The notes: a model not told the origin generated them from the letters alone. Positions 1 to 9,971 are shown, numbered from the stretch's first letter. The stretch: 64,000 nt of DNA from Heloderma charlesbogerti (GCA_026122225.1 JANEZZ010001871.1:186001-250000); one strand, 5' to 3'. A program made the numbers and translations.

Positions 1-529
1 TCTTTCCTCAGTAGTGGAGAAGGCCAGCAACAGGACACAACCAGAAGACCTGTGAGACTGAGCCCCAGGAAGCAGAAACATGCTCGGTCAGAAAGGGTTT
101 GGAATTTGGAGGAAGTATTCAGGAGAAGCACAACCCAATACCTATTCCCTTAGCCTCATTTAAGAAAAAACAGAGCACATCTATCATTCTGCTTGATCCC
201 AGGGCAAGGAAGAGCCGCAGGCAAGAGTTCTCAGATGTAGTCCAAGCATGCAATGCATGTGGCCCCCAGTTTTGTACACATATGCATGGGTCCATGTAGG
301 GGGCAGCAGCAAGGCCCCCAATGTTACACCTGCACCAGGCCCCATAAACCCTCTGGGTGGCCCTGCAAAGTTGACCTGAGGGGGGGACCAAAGGCACTCC
401 TCGCCCAGGACGCTACTTATCCTAGGGTCAGCCCTGGCTGTGCTAGATTGTTGGTCCTGGGTAGGGAGATATGGGGCTGGATCCAGGCTTGGTCCATGCC
501 AGCCCTGCCACTAGGCAGACCACCTCACA
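1..529. other. No recognised feature
   Basis: Short open frames occur on both strands but none has a recognisable domain or a homologue elsewhere in the window. I see no transposon end or tandem repeat until the ATC run at 530. Confidence 0.4.
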
Positions 530-760
530 CATCATCATCATCATCATCAGTTCATTTGTATGCTGCTTTTCCATGGTAAAACCATGCTCAAAGCAGCTTA
601 CAACATCAAGGAAATTTACACAATAACATTTCCAAATAATTAATGTTCACTAATCATAACAAGGTTTAAATACACATACACATAAAAACATTTCATTTGA
701 ATAAATATACACTAAGATTAAACAATCCAGTAATAATTATACTAAGGTCAAACAATGCAG
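530..760 (-). repeat. ATC microsatellite and LINE 3'-end fragment (L2-like)
   Basis: About seven ATC units (530-549) lead into sequence of the type 'ttgtatgctgcttttcc ... agcagcttacaacatc', followed by A/T-rich DNA with short ATAAA runs. In this window such a phrase next to a simple repeat marks the reverse complement of an L2-type 3' UTR; related ends lie at 8553, 9998, 25199, 41718 and 57918. It is too degraded to assign to a subfamily. Confidence 0.45.
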
Positions 761-1271
761 ATTTTTATTTACACTTACAGGCACTACAACAGGAGTGAGG
801 AATGAAGGGGCAGTGAATGGTTATTTAATTTATGACAATGGCCTTTTTTTTTACTGCCGGGAACAGGGAGAGATGCTTGTGAGACTTTCTGCCTCAGGTG
901 CCAAAATAATTTGCTGGCCCTGTCCTACCTAGAGTAGACCTATTGAAATCAATGGACATAAAGTGGCCGTGACTACTCCCATTATTTTCAGTGGGTCTGC
1001 TCCAAGTATGACTAAGTCTGGATCCAACTCATGGATTTGCACTGCAGCTCAGCCATGGAGACACTGAAGCAGGCTCCATTCCATATTATCATGGGCTTCA
1101 GACAATGGACATGCAGTAAGACAGCTACCTGCCAACCCTCCTTGTAGATTCAGGACTTTGCTTCTTTATTTATGACAAATTTATTGGTTCTATTTGTCAC
1201 TCCACACTTTCCACTCTGAGTGTCATCTTATCCTCACAACAAGCCCATGTGATAGTTTATGCTGACAGATG
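761..1271. other. No recognised gene; decayed palindromic repeat at about 905-1020
   Basis: The stretch 905-1020 has opposed phrases around 'tattgaaatcaatgg' and 'cagtgggtctgctcc', resembling the short palindromic repeats at 12899 and 20454. The rest shows nothing I can name. Confidence 0.3.
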
Positions 1272-1273
1272 GC

Positions 1274-1613
1274 GAGCTTTTCTACACAAGGCTGTTAATC
1301 CTCTGAATCTACTTTTGGATTTATCGCAGAATTGAAACCTGAGCACTACACAAGGAGTCTTTCCTTTCCTGCTTTTCTGCTTCATAACCTCTAGGTGGCA
1401 TTGTGGTATAGCAAATACAAAAGAGGAAATTGAGTTCTCTTTTGCGTTCACAATTGTCACATTTCCCCTGCTCTAAAACAAAAAACAAAAACTGCTGAAA
1501 GTGCTGGTTAGACCCAGAAGTGAAATTAGAGGGTCACAATGTCATCTACAGAAGCCATAAGCAACCATGAGTAGGGAATGACAAGTGCACGATAAATGCC
1601 CCATGTAGAAATG
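1274..1613. mobile_element. Non-autonomous TIR element, family with 46655
   Basis: The ends are inverted copies: 'gcttttctacacaaggc' at 1274-1290 faces 'gccccatgtagaaatgc' at 1597-1613. The interior, including 'cataacctctaggtggca' and 'cctgctctaaaa', recurs at 46655-46950, so this is a dispersed family. No coding capacity. I could not find a convincing target duplication, so the superfamily is open. Confidence 0.55.
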
Positions 1614-1783
1614 CCCAGGGAGTTCCCCCATACCTACATGGTCACCTTCACAGCTGAGTAGAGATTTGATGCTGGATTTCACACAGCCAAGACCATCATC
1701 CTAGCCAGTATACTACTTTGGGCTGGTTCACACATATCTGCTCAGCCCTTTTTAACTGCCTTGTCAAGTTGGGACTTGTGTAC

Positions 1784-2610
1784 TAGGGGGATATGAAACC
1801 CCACTTACCTGGCTCCGCTGGGTTCAGCGAGCGGGGGGAGGCGATCCAGTCCTCCCCCCGGAATCCTCGACAGGGGGGAGGCAATCCGTTCCTCCCCCCC
1901 AGAATCCTGCCTGGGAGGCTCCGTTCTGCGGCCAGTCCACGGAGCCGCCAGCCAGGCCAATCCGCAGTGGGGGGCCCATCCGTTGCCAGGCTGCTGCGGA
2001 CGCAAATGGTGTCCTGAGTAGGGGACGCCATTTGCGTCTCTATGCTAGGCCATGATAGGTTATGTAGATATTTACGTAGCCTATCACAGCTAAAGCAGGG
2101 ACACAAATGGTGTCACCTACGCCATTTGCGTCCCTGCTGTAGCCGTGATAGGCTACGTAAATATTTACTTAGCCTATTACGGCTGAAATGGGGATGCAAA
2201 TGGCGGCCGTTACGCCATTTCCGTCCCTGTCTTTTTCTGTGTTAGGCTACGTAGATACTTACGTAGCCTATCACGGCAACAGCAGGGACGCAAATGGCGT
2301 AGCGGCCGCCATTTGCGTTCCCGCTTTAGCCATGATAGGCTACATAAATATTTACGTAGCCTATCACGGCAAAATGCAGGGACGCAAATGGTGGCCACCA
2401 CGACAGCCACCATTTGCGGCCGCAGCAGCCTGGAAGACGACCCAGAGCTGCTGCCACCGCCACCGCATCCACCACCAGGTAGGTCCATTCCAGGGGGGGA
2501 TTGTGGGGGGTGGCGGGGGGGCAAGGCTGTTCCGCCACGGATTCCGGGGGGCTGGATTCTTTAGAATCTGGCCTCACTGGAGTCTGTGGCGGAATTCTCC
2601 AAAATCCCTA
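1784..2610 (-). mobile_element. hAT-like non-autonomous element with alternating hairpin array
   Basis: An 827-bp element starting TAGGG and ending CCCTA, flanked by the exact 8-bp duplication ttgtgtac (1776-1783 and 2611-2618). An 8-bp duplication and TAGGG ends fit the hAT superfamily. The right end in reverse complement ('gagaattccgccac') matches the left end of the element at 48159 ('agagaatttcgccac'), so the two are related and inserted in opposite orientation. The middle, 1993-2425, alternates two palindromes: A, around 'taggctacgtaaatattta' (about 2048-2091, 2144-2186, 2238-2277, 2328-2370), and B, 'gggacgcaaatggc' facing 'gccatttgcgtccc' (about 1993-2035, 2098-2140, 2190-2228, 2284-2323, 2377-2425). 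Open frames here are by-products of the repeats. No transposase is present. Confidence 0.8.
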
Positions 2611-2618
2611 TTGTGTAC

Positions 2619-3137
2619 ATGAATGGTCTGTGATCCACCACAGATCCAATACCACAGATAAGAAGGTTTCAGGCCACCTCACATGCAATGCTTCCCAACA
2701 GAGTCTGATGATACATTAATCTGTGACTCCAAGTCCTCAGGTGAAATAATGTGATAAGCATAAATGTGGAAACCAGACCACAGGTCCAGCACGATCAAAA
2801 GCAGGACCACATCAGATGAGGATTGGTTGCTGTTTATGCTGGAGCATCACAGTCTTTGACCCTAAGGTCACATGCAGACAATTATAACTCTGCACCAACT
2901 AGAGTCATTTCCTCTCTACCACTGCTGTGGCATTAGCATTGGTAGCTTAATAATTGCATGAACTTAATGAGAATACAGAGCCCATTTGTGCTCCTCTAGT
3001 AATAGCCGGTACTTTCTCTAGCCCCATACAGGTCAACGGAATGGGGAAACTGACTAGACCAGTTCACAAACTCTTCTCATTTCAGCTTCCCATCAAGAAT
3101 TATGCTCAGAACAAGTGATTCATTCTGAAACACAGGA
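2619..3137. other. No recognised feature
   Basis: Moderately A/T-rich DNA between the hAT-like element and the solo LTR. No long frame, tandem repeat or element end was recognised. Confidence 0.4.
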
Positions 3138-3143
3138 GATGGG

Positions 3144-3696
3144 TGTCAGGGTTGGAACTGAGCCCATAGAGCCCCAACACAGCTCTGATTCTGAGAAAGA
3201 GCTACAACCCGTGGGAGAGGCGCCCGCTCGTCTCTCAGAGGCGCAGCTGCAGGGAGAGGCCCCCTCTGCTTGCATTCCTGAGAGAGATAGTTACCCTGGC
3301 AGCGAAAGAGCAGGAGATCGGTTGTTGCTAGATGCAAGGTGCTGGTGCAGAGAGAGGCGCGAGGTGGAGGGCGCCGAGAGGAGGCGCTCAGCCCGCTTGG
3401 CACTACAGCAACGGCTGCGCGCCAATGCCCCGCGGATAAGCGGGGAGACTTCCCTCCTAGCACATAGGTTTCAGGGCTTTCCCGCCCTTCTCCTTCAAAC
3501 GGGGACCAACTGCGTACATGGAGCTTAGGTTACTCTGTTAAGATACCCTTTGCAGTTCCTTGCTCAGTCGCTGGCAATTAGCATCTGAAAGAGTCATTAA
3601 GTTGTAAAGGAATAAAGCCTTGGAAAGAATCCCCTTTATCTGCGTTGTGTTTTGGCTACTGGAGGGGACTAAGAGGCAGCTAGGGTGCTCCTGACA
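3144..3696 (+). mobile_element. Solo LTR of an LTR retrotransposon or endogenous retrovirus
   Basis: A 553-bp sequence with TGTCAGG...CTGACA ends, flanked by the 6-bp duplication gatggg (3138-3143 and 3697-3702). AATAAA at 3611-3616 lies about 80 bp before the end, as expected for an LTR polyadenylation signal. A related 543-bp copy lies in the opposite orientation at 45587-46129. From the first bases a frame stays open to 3528; it is Glu/Ser-rich and then Arg-rich, with the motif RRRSARLA, and is shared with the second copy. No gag, pol or env lies beside it, so a solo LTR left by LTR-LTR recombination is the simplest reading. Whether the parent was Ty3-type or retroviral cannot be told from the LTR. 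Confidence 0.75.
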
Positions 3697-3860
3697 GATG
3701 GGCTCCTCGAGCAGCAAATAATTCTTACTCTTATGGACTGTAAAGCAGGGGTGGGGAGCACTAAAACAGAGGACTGTATGCTGGCAGTGGGTGGGGCCAT
3801 ACTGACAATGGGTGGGGGCAAGCTGACAGTGGGTGAGGCATCCCTTTTCTCCCTTGGGCA

Positions 3861-3969
3861 GTGATAGGGAATGTGTGGCCCTCCAGATGTCATTGGACTG
3901 CAACTCCCACCAGCCCTAGCTAGCATAACCAATGGTGAGGAATAATAGGTACTATAATCCAACAACATA
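3861..3969. repeat. Short palindromic interspersed repeat
   Basis: 'tggccctccagatgtcat' and 'ctgcaactcccaccagccc' are followed by the inverse-type phrase 'actataatccaacaacat'. The same palindromic family occurs at 11841, 18871 (half) and, best preserved, at 51321-51424. Non-coding. Confidence 0.55.
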
Positions 3970-3972
3970 TTC

Positions 3973-4001
3973 CCCAATTTGGATGGCTTTAGAAGGGGGT
4001 T
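3973..4001 (+). mobile_element. CR1 fragment, left part (interrupted by BovB)
   Basis: 'ccaatttggatggctttag' followed by aagggggtt matches the CR1 copy at 54303-54332. The continuation ('ggacacattcctggagg') is found only after the BovB insertion, at 7227. The last 11 bp, agaagggggtt (3991-4001), are repeated at 7218-7228 and form the BovB target duplication. Confidence 0.75.
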
Positions 4002-4182
4002 CTCCAGCAAAGGAGATCATTACCTTATTGTGGTGCTGGAGCTTGAGCACCTCAATGACGTCATGAGCTAAACCATGAAGGGACACCCAAGACGGGAAGG
4101 TCATGGCAGAGAGGTCAGACTAAATACGATCCCTGGGGAAGGAAATGGCAACCCACCCCAGTATTCTTGCCGTGAAAACTAA

Positions 4183-5370
4183 ATGGATCAGTACAACCAG
4201 AGATATGTCGGTATACCATTGGAAGATGGGACTCCCAGGTCGGAAGATGGTCAAAATGCTATTGGGGAGGAACAGAGGATAAGTTCAACTAGCCCCAGAT
4301 GTGATGACGCAGCTAGTTCAAAGCCGAAAGGACGGCTGGCAGCCGATGGTGCTGGTGGTGAACGACAAATCCGATGTTCTAAAGATCAACACACCATAGG
4401 AACCTGGAATGTAAGATCTATGAGCCAGGGCAAATTGGATGTGGTTATTGGGGAGATGTCAAGATTAAATATAGACATTTTGGGCATCAGTGAACTGAAA
4501 TGGACTGGAATGGGCCACTTCACATCAAATTACCACCAGATCTACTACTGTGGACAAGAGGACCACAGAAGAAATGGAGTAGCCTTCATAATTAATAATA
4601 AAGTGGCTAAAGCAGTGCTTGGATACAATCCAAAAAATGACAGAATGATCTCAATTCGAATTCAGGGTAAGCCATTTAACATCACAGTGATCCAAATATA
4701 CGCCCCAACCACAGATGCTGAAGAAGCAGAAGTAGATCAGTTCTATGAGGATCTGCAGCACCTACTGGATAGTACGCCAAACAAAGATGTTATTTTCATT
4801 ACAGGAGACTGGAATGCTAAGGTGGGTAGTCAAACGACACCTGGAATTACAGGCAAGCATGGTCTGGGAGAACAAAATGAAGCAGGACATAGGCTGATAG
4901 AATTTTGCCAAGACAACTCACTCTGCATAACAAACACTCTCTTCCAACAACCTAAGAGACAACTTTATACATTGATTTCACCAGACAGTCGACACCGAAA
5001 TCAGATTGACTACATCCTTTGTAGCCAAAGGTGGCGGACATCTATGCAGTCGGTAAAAACAAGACCTGGAGCTGACTGTAGTTCAGATCACGAACTTCTT
5101 ATTGCACAAGTTAGAATCAGACTAAAGAGAATAGGGAAGACCCACAGATCAGTGAGATATGAGCTTACTAATATTCCTCATGAATATGCAGTGGAGGTGA
5201 AGAATAGATTTAAGGGACTAGATTTAGTAGATAGGGTCTTGGAAGAACTATGGACAGAAGTTCACAACATTGTTCAGGAGGCGGCAACAAAAAACGTCCC
5301 AAAAAAAAGAAAACCAAGAAGGCAAGATGGCTGTCTGCTGAGACACTGGAAGCACCCCAAGAAAGAATGA
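4183..5370 (+). pseudogene. BovB endonuclease domain segment
   Basis: The first part of the BovB protein, from an ATG about 180 bp into the element. Residues 1-65 are a variable leader; residues about 70-310 form the APE-like endonuclease that nicks target DNA before reverse transcription. The metal- and DNA-binding motifs are present: TWNVRSM, SELKW, APT, GDWNAK, DYILCS and SDHELL. The family frame leaves this one near the A-run at 5298-5316, so the last 20 or so residues here are out of frame, and the real continuation runs from about 5290 in another frame (KKARWLSAETLE). All endonuclease motifs are intact despite the broken downstream frame. Confidence 0.85.
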
Positions 5371-5940
5371 AAGCAAAAGGCAACAGTGATAGGGGGAGAT
5401 ATGCCCAATTAAATGCAAAATTCCAGAGGTTAGCCAGAAGAGATAAGGAATTATTTTTAAACAAGCAATGCACAGAAGCGGAATAAGATAATAGAATAGG
5501 AAGGACAAGAGACCTCTTCCAGAAAATTAGAAACATCGGAGGTAAATTCCAGGCAAAAATGGGTATGATCAAAAACAAAGATGGCAAGGACCTAACAGAA
5601 GCAGAAGAGATCAAGAAAAGGTGGCAAGAATATACGGAAGATCTGTATAGGAAGGATAATAATATCACGGATAGATTTGACGGTGTGGTCAGTGAGCTAG
5701 AGCCAGACATCCTGAAGAGTGAGGTTGAATGGGCCTTAAGAAGCATTGCTAATAACAAGGCAGCAGGAGACGACTGTATCCCAGCTGAACTGTTTAAAAT
5801 CTTGCAAGATGATGCTGTCAAGGTGATGCATGCCATATGCCAGCAAATTTGGAAAACACAAGAATGGCCAACAGATTGGAAAAAATCAACTTATATCCCC
5901 ATACCAAAAAAAGGGAAGCACCAAAGAATGTTCAAACTAT
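5290..5940 (+). pseudogene. BovB linker and N-terminal reverse transcriptase segment
   Basis: The continuation of the BovB protein in frame 3, from the A-run at 5298-5316 to the A-run at 5904-5916. A TAA at 5484-5486 interrupts it after QCTEAE; the same frame then continues with DLFQKIRNIGGKF and TEAEEIKKRWQEYTEDLY, so this is a single point stop. The segment holds the conserved linker and the start of the reverse transcriptase (KAAGDDCIPAELFK, WKKSTYIPIPKKG). Past the second A-run the frame shifts again. Confidence 0.8.
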
Positions 5941-6585
5941 CGAACAGTGGCACTTATTTCACATGCCAGTAAGGTAATGCTCAAGATCTTGCAAGGTAGA
6001 CTCCAGCAATTCATAGAACAAGAATTGCCAGATGTACAAGCTGGGTTTAGAAAAGGCAGAGGAACTAGAGACCAAATTGCCAATATCTACTGGATAATGG
6101 AGAAAGCCAGGGAGTTCCAGAAAAACATCTATTCCTGTTTTATTGACTATTCTAAAGCCTTTGACTGTGTGGATCATAACGAATTGTGGCAAGTTCTTGG
6201 TGGTATGGGGATACCAAGTCATTTTGTCTGCCTCCTGAGGAATCTGTATAACCACCAAGTAGCAATGGTAAGAACAGACCACGGAACAATGGACTGGTTT
6301 AAGATTGGGAAAGGAGTACGGCAGGGTTGTATACTCTCACCCTACCTATTCAACCTGTACGCAGAACACATCATGCGACGTGCTGGGCTTGATGAAGCCA
6401 AGGCTGGAGTTAAAATCGCTGGAAGAAACATTAACAATCTCAGATATGCAGATGATACCACTTTGATGGCTGAAAGCAAAGAGGAGCTGAGGAATCTCAT
6501 GATGAAGGTGAAAGAAGAAAGTGCAAAAGCTGGGTTGCAGTTAAACCTCAAAAAAAACCAAGATTATGGCAACCAGCTTGATTGA
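5900..6585 (+). pseudogene. BovB reverse transcriptase core segment
   Basis: The central reverse transcriptase in frame 1. It contains SNYRTVALISHASK, the catalytic-Asp motif FIDYSKAFDCVDH, GVRQGCILSPYLFNLY and the active-site YADD (6444-6455). Entry is at the A-run 5904-5916 and exit at the A-run 6550-6558 (LNLKKN), where the next segment continues in frame 2. The catalytic aspartates are present, so sequence decay is slight apart from the frame breaks. Confidence 0.85.
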
Positions 6586-7026
6586 TAACTGGCAAACAGA
6601 GGGAGAAAACGTGGAGGCAGTGACAGACTTTGTCTTTCTAGGCGCAAAGATTACTGCAGACGCTGACTGCAGCCAGGAAATCAGAAGACGTTTACTTCTT
6701 GGGACGACAGCAATGACAAATCTTGATAAAATAGTGAAGAGCAGAGACATCACACTGACAACAAAGGTCCGCATAGTTCAAGCAATGGTATTCCCCGTAG
6801 TAACCTATGGCTGCAAGAGCTGGACCATAAGGAAGGCTGAACGAAGGAAGATAGATGCTTTTGAACTGTGGTGCTGGAGGAAAATTCTGAGAGTGCCCTG
6901 GACTGCAAGAAGATCAAACCTGTCCTTACTCCAGGAAAGAAAGCCAGACTGCTCACTTGAGGGAATGATATTAAAGGCAAAACTGAAGTACTTTGGCCAC
7001 ATCATGAGAAGACCCTGGAGAAGATG
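6560..7026 (+). pseudogene. BovB C-terminal segment (part 1)
   Basis: Frame 2 continuation with NWQTEGENVEAVTDFVFLGA, SRDITLTTKVRIVQAMVFPV, YGCKSWT and ELWCWRKILRVPW, all characteristic of the BovB region after the reverse transcriptase. It ends near 7010-7026 (YFGHIMRRP), where the coding frame shifts to frame 1. This last shift is not in a homopolymer. Confidence 0.8.
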
Positions 7027-7209
7027 CTGATGCTAGGAAAAGTGGAAGGCAAAAGGAAGAGAGGCCGACCACGGGCAAGATGGATGGATGATATTCTGGA
7101 GGTGACGGGCTCGACCTTGGGGGAGCTGGGGGTGGCGACGGCCGACAGGAAGTTCTGGCGTGGGCTGGTCCATGAAGTCACGAAGAGTCAGAAGCGACTG
7201 ACCGAATAA
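7024..7209 (+). pseudogene. BovB C-terminal segment (part 2)
   Basis: The last 61 codons in frame 1: KVEGKRKRGRPRARWMDDI, then the typical ending with VTKSQKRLTE and a stop at 7207-7209. The DNA for this ending is followed by the ACA-rich tail (7208-7217). The tail resembles the end of the BovB scrap at 25423-25515. Confidence 0.8.
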
Positions 7210-7217
7210 ACAACAAC

Positions 7218-7482
7218 AGAAGGGGGTTGGACACATTCCTGGAGGAGAAGGCTATCAGTGGTTCCTAGTCCTGATGGCGATGTGCTACCTCCACTGCCAG
7301 AGGCAGTGAGCCTATGTACACCAGTTGCTGGGGAACATGGGTGGGAGGGTGCTGTCACACTCATGCCCTGCTTGTGGGTTCCTGGTCGACAGCAGATTGG
7401 CCACTGTGTGAGCAGAATGCTGGACTAGATGGACCCTTGGTCTGATCCAGCAGGGCTCTTCTTGTGTTCTTATATCCCCATC
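7218..7482 (+). mobile_element. CR1 3' fragment, right part (interrupted by BovB)
   Basis: It continues the CR1 broken at 4001. Phrases such as 'gtgctacctccactgccag', 'ccagttgctggggaacatg' and 'gatggacccttggtctgat' match the 3' UTR of the CR1 at 54333-54575. It ends in the family terminus around 'cttcttgtgttctta'. Only the 3' end of the element was ever present here (5' truncation). Confidence 0.8.
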
Positions 7483-7543
7483 CCTGCTGTAGGCCCTAGG
7501 TTGTCCAGCCCTGTAAAGGAAAGCTTTCACATGGAAGTGCTCA

Positions 7544-7613
7544 GGGCGCAATCCTATGCATGTTTAGACAGAAAAAAGTCCTACAACTCCCAGCATTCCC
7601 CAGGATGGCACCC
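7544..7613. mobile_element. Short Harbinger-like MITE
   Basis: Left end gggcgcaatcctatgca, right end 'ggatggcaccc' followed by taa. The interior 'gaaaaaagtcctacaactc' recurs at 21113-21213. These are short members of the 'ggtgcaatcctat' family. The target site is TCA on the left and TAA on the right, so a TWA duplication is only approximate. Confidence 0.45.
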
Positions 7614-7625
7614 TAAGAGGACCTT

Positions 7626-8552
7626 CTGTTTTAATTTAGGAAAAAAGAGTGCCACTGCTATCTGAAGTTTGGGAATTGCTGCCTAAGTGCCCATTGCATG
7701 TGCTGGATTGGGGCGTCCATGCTGAAGATTTTCTGAGGATTAAAATTTAATATCAGAAAACTCGTTTGAAGCCCTGCAGTTTTTCTGCCATTTGTAGCCA
7801 AGTTAATAACATATGTTCCTGGAGGATTACAGTCAATGATTAAGAAAATTAGGTTTGTTTGAATTTAATTTAGTTATATAAAGCCGCTACAATAATTTAC
7901 AGATTTGATATTTAATATTTAATAACCTGGTTCTTCAAAGAATCCTCACAGTAATTGTGTCATTACATATTGAAATATTATCCCCATAAGTCATTTATAT
8001 TTGCTAGTTGAGAAGAATGTTCATCAAGTCAGTCGGCTCAGCATGGACTATCTGATGAAGGAAGCTCACCATTATAGGTTAGGGGACCATTCCTGTGCCT
8101 GATACCCAATACGTCACAAGTCACTTGAGATGAATTTTCCAGCAAACACTTGTTGCAATAAGATGCTGCTGTTCTGTTTCCATGCCCTTTTATTTACTTT
8201 CATTGTGGCCTCGTTTTCTGTAACTATTAGAAAGACCCATTCTCTCCCCTTAGCTGCATTTTCTCCCGCTAAGCTTTCTAACCCACATGATCCAATCAGA
8301 ATAAATCTAGCAGCTATTCCTATATTTGCTTTTCCTGGGTATATAGGGCTGGTTGCCACTTACAACAGCCCCCACATGAGCATCGCTGGGCTTGCAGCTT
8401 GGCAGTCTTTTTGCAGGCTGCAGGAATAATGCAGCAGCTGCAAATACAACCCCTACATAGAGACTACAATTCTCACAGATGGGACCACCACATCAATGCT
8501 GCCTCGCTGTTTCCCCACCTCCACTCCCCACCACCCAATCCTGAGGTGCTGT
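7626..8552. other. No recognised feature
   Basis: A/T-rich unique-looking DNA. A 99-codon frame at 8130-8429 on the plus strand has no recognisable domain and is matched by a similar-length opposite-strand frame; I do not call it a gene. Confidence 0.4.
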
Positions 8553-8665
8553 CTTGATTGATTGATTGATTGACTGATTGTATTTCTATACCACCTTTCT
8601 GAAGCCAACCAAGGCAATTTGCAAACATTTCAGAAAATAAACCATGATCAAATAAAACAGAGTAA
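8553..8665 (-). repeat. GATT microsatellite with L2-type 3' end
   Basis: GATT/TGAT units (8553-8580) lead into 'tatttctataccaccttt' and 'aaggcaatttgcaaacat', the reverse complement of an L2-type 3' terminus. Only the terminal 100 bp or so is recognisable. Confidence 0.5.
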
Positions 8666-8670
8666 AATCA

Positions 8671-8746
8671 ACTTTAAAAACCATAAATGGGGTAGGGGTG
8701 CTGAAAGAGTTTTGTTTCATAATACGTGGATTACCCTTATTTTTGT
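8671..8746 (+). repeat. 76-bp inverted duplicate of 12049-12125
   Basis: The reverse complement of this segment is found at 12049-12125 with one clear difference (T/C in 'cacgtattatg' versus 'cacgtatcatg'). The flanks do not match, and I do not recognise the sequence as a known element. Confidence 0.8.
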
Positions 8747-8871
8747 TTGCAGAGTAACCAGCCTTGGCATTGCTCCAACTTATTATCATGGCAAAACTAC
8801 ATTGTGAGAAACACAACAGAGCATTCACAAGACCAGCAACCACGCCGAAAGAGTCAATGGTGGCTTTAGAA

Positions 8872-9216
8872 CAGGGCTGGGCAACTTCCGGAGGTCCGGG
8901 AGCCATTTTCACCCACTGGGCCCTGCCACAGGTTGCAGACCGCACAGTGTGTGACCCCTCCAAAAAGGGCTGAAACAGGTCCATAGTGTTACAATGGTTA
9001 AATTTAGCTTGTTTGCAAGCTAAACTTCACCTTTTTGATTCTCTACAGCCGCTACTGAGTGTGAAAAGGGCCAAATTTAGCTTGCAGACAAGCTAAATCT
9101 GGCTATTTGGTTGCTCTGTAGCTGCTATGGATGTCATTTTTTAAAACTTATTTTTAAAACAATTATTGGGGCCGCAGTGGGAGAGGACAGTGGGGGCCAC
9201 ATGTTGCACACCCCTG
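8872..9216. mobile_element. hAT-like MITE
   Basis: A 345-bp element with ends CAGGGCTGGGCAAC and GTTGCACACCCCTG. Flanks ctttagaa (8864-8871) and ctttaaaa (9217-9224) differ at one base, an eroded 8-bp duplication. These features fit hAT (CAGGG-type ends). It is non-coding with an internal inverted pair around 'aaatttagcttg'. Confidence 0.75.
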
Positions 9217-9224
9217 CTTTAAAA

Positions 9225-9971
9225 CGTTACTGAGGCTATCTGGGTGCTTGACAGCTGCCAGCCTTGGGTCCAGCACGCTTAACATTGGATGCAAAAGCCA
9301 CTGGCCATACAGATGAACCCCGGAGCAAAAGTAACTATTAAAAGGCCGTTTGCAAGGTTTGCCCAGATAACATTTTAATGTTTGAATTAAAAGAAAATTA
9401 GGGGCTTGGACCCAACTAGTCTTTGTGCAAACAATGGGAAAGCTGTGCAGCTCATAGCAACCTCCTGCATTTTTAAGAGGTCAGGAGTGCTTTTTTGGTG
9501 CACAACGTATGTTCTAATAATAACCTGGCAGAGCTGAGATGTTTTCTCTTGAAGCACAGCTCACATCAGAATATGACTGATTTTTATAAACCTGCAATAA
9601 CTTAGGTGGCAAATCCAATAGACAAGAAGTCTTTAAATATGAGTCTCCTTTGCTGCTTGAGATCTGGGAAGGCAGTTTGCCCAAAGGCTGGAGGAAGGGT
9701 ATTTATGGAACAGGCCTATTGTTGCCCTTCCCCTCCTGGCAGAGCCCAGCTGTCAGCATGAACTTGTTGGGCGTGAGTGGCCAATTTAAAGAAAAATCAT
9801 GACCAATTTGCCATTGGCCAGTGGCAGCAGCTATAGTACTGAGCTGCTAGCTAGTAATCATGGCTGCAGAGAAGAGGCTTCTGGCTTTGCACCAGGCCCA
9901 GCATCACTGCCTGGCATATTGGGGCATCTGTTAGGGGCCCACACACCCTGGCAGGACTGATCAGGGCTGAT
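9225..9971. other. No gene; scrap of a dispersed repeat near 9915-9965
   Basis: 'ggggcatctgttaggggcc' near 9930 resembles the repeat seen at 16786 and 33656. The remainder is not recognised. Confidence 0.35.

Larger units (their letters stand above)
4002..7217 (+). mobile_element. BovB-type RTE LINE, near full length, with broken reading frame
   Basis: About 3.2 kb from a 5' UTR (with 'ggaaatggcaacccacc') to an ACA-rich 3' end, the usual BovB length. It is flanked by the 11-bp duplication agaagggggtt. The protein has an N-terminal APE-type endonuclease (motifs TWNVRSM, ISELKW, YAPT, GDWNAKVG, IDYILCS, SDHELL), a central reverse transcriptase (FIDYSKAFDCVDH, GVRQGCILSP, YADDTTLMAE) and the BovB C-terminal region (LWCWRK, YFGHIMRR). 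RTE LINEs copy their RNA at a nicked target site and mobilise SINEs with matching tails. The frame is broken by one stop and four frameshifts, described in the CDS entries. BovB is known for patchy, horizontally spread distribution between squamates and ruminants. Confidence 0.9.

Noticed and set aside
253..579. 108-codon frame at the left edge
   Set aside because: Overlaps a minus-strand frame of similar length, ends in an ATC-repeat Ser run, and has no domain features.
1993..2425. CRISPR array
   Set aside because: The regular spacing comes from alternating palindromes in a transposable element of a vertebrate genome; the 'spacers' are themselves repeated.
1783..2622. Several frames on both strands inside the hAT-like element
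   Set aside because: They read through palindromes and repeats, so both strands are open together. No transposase motif.
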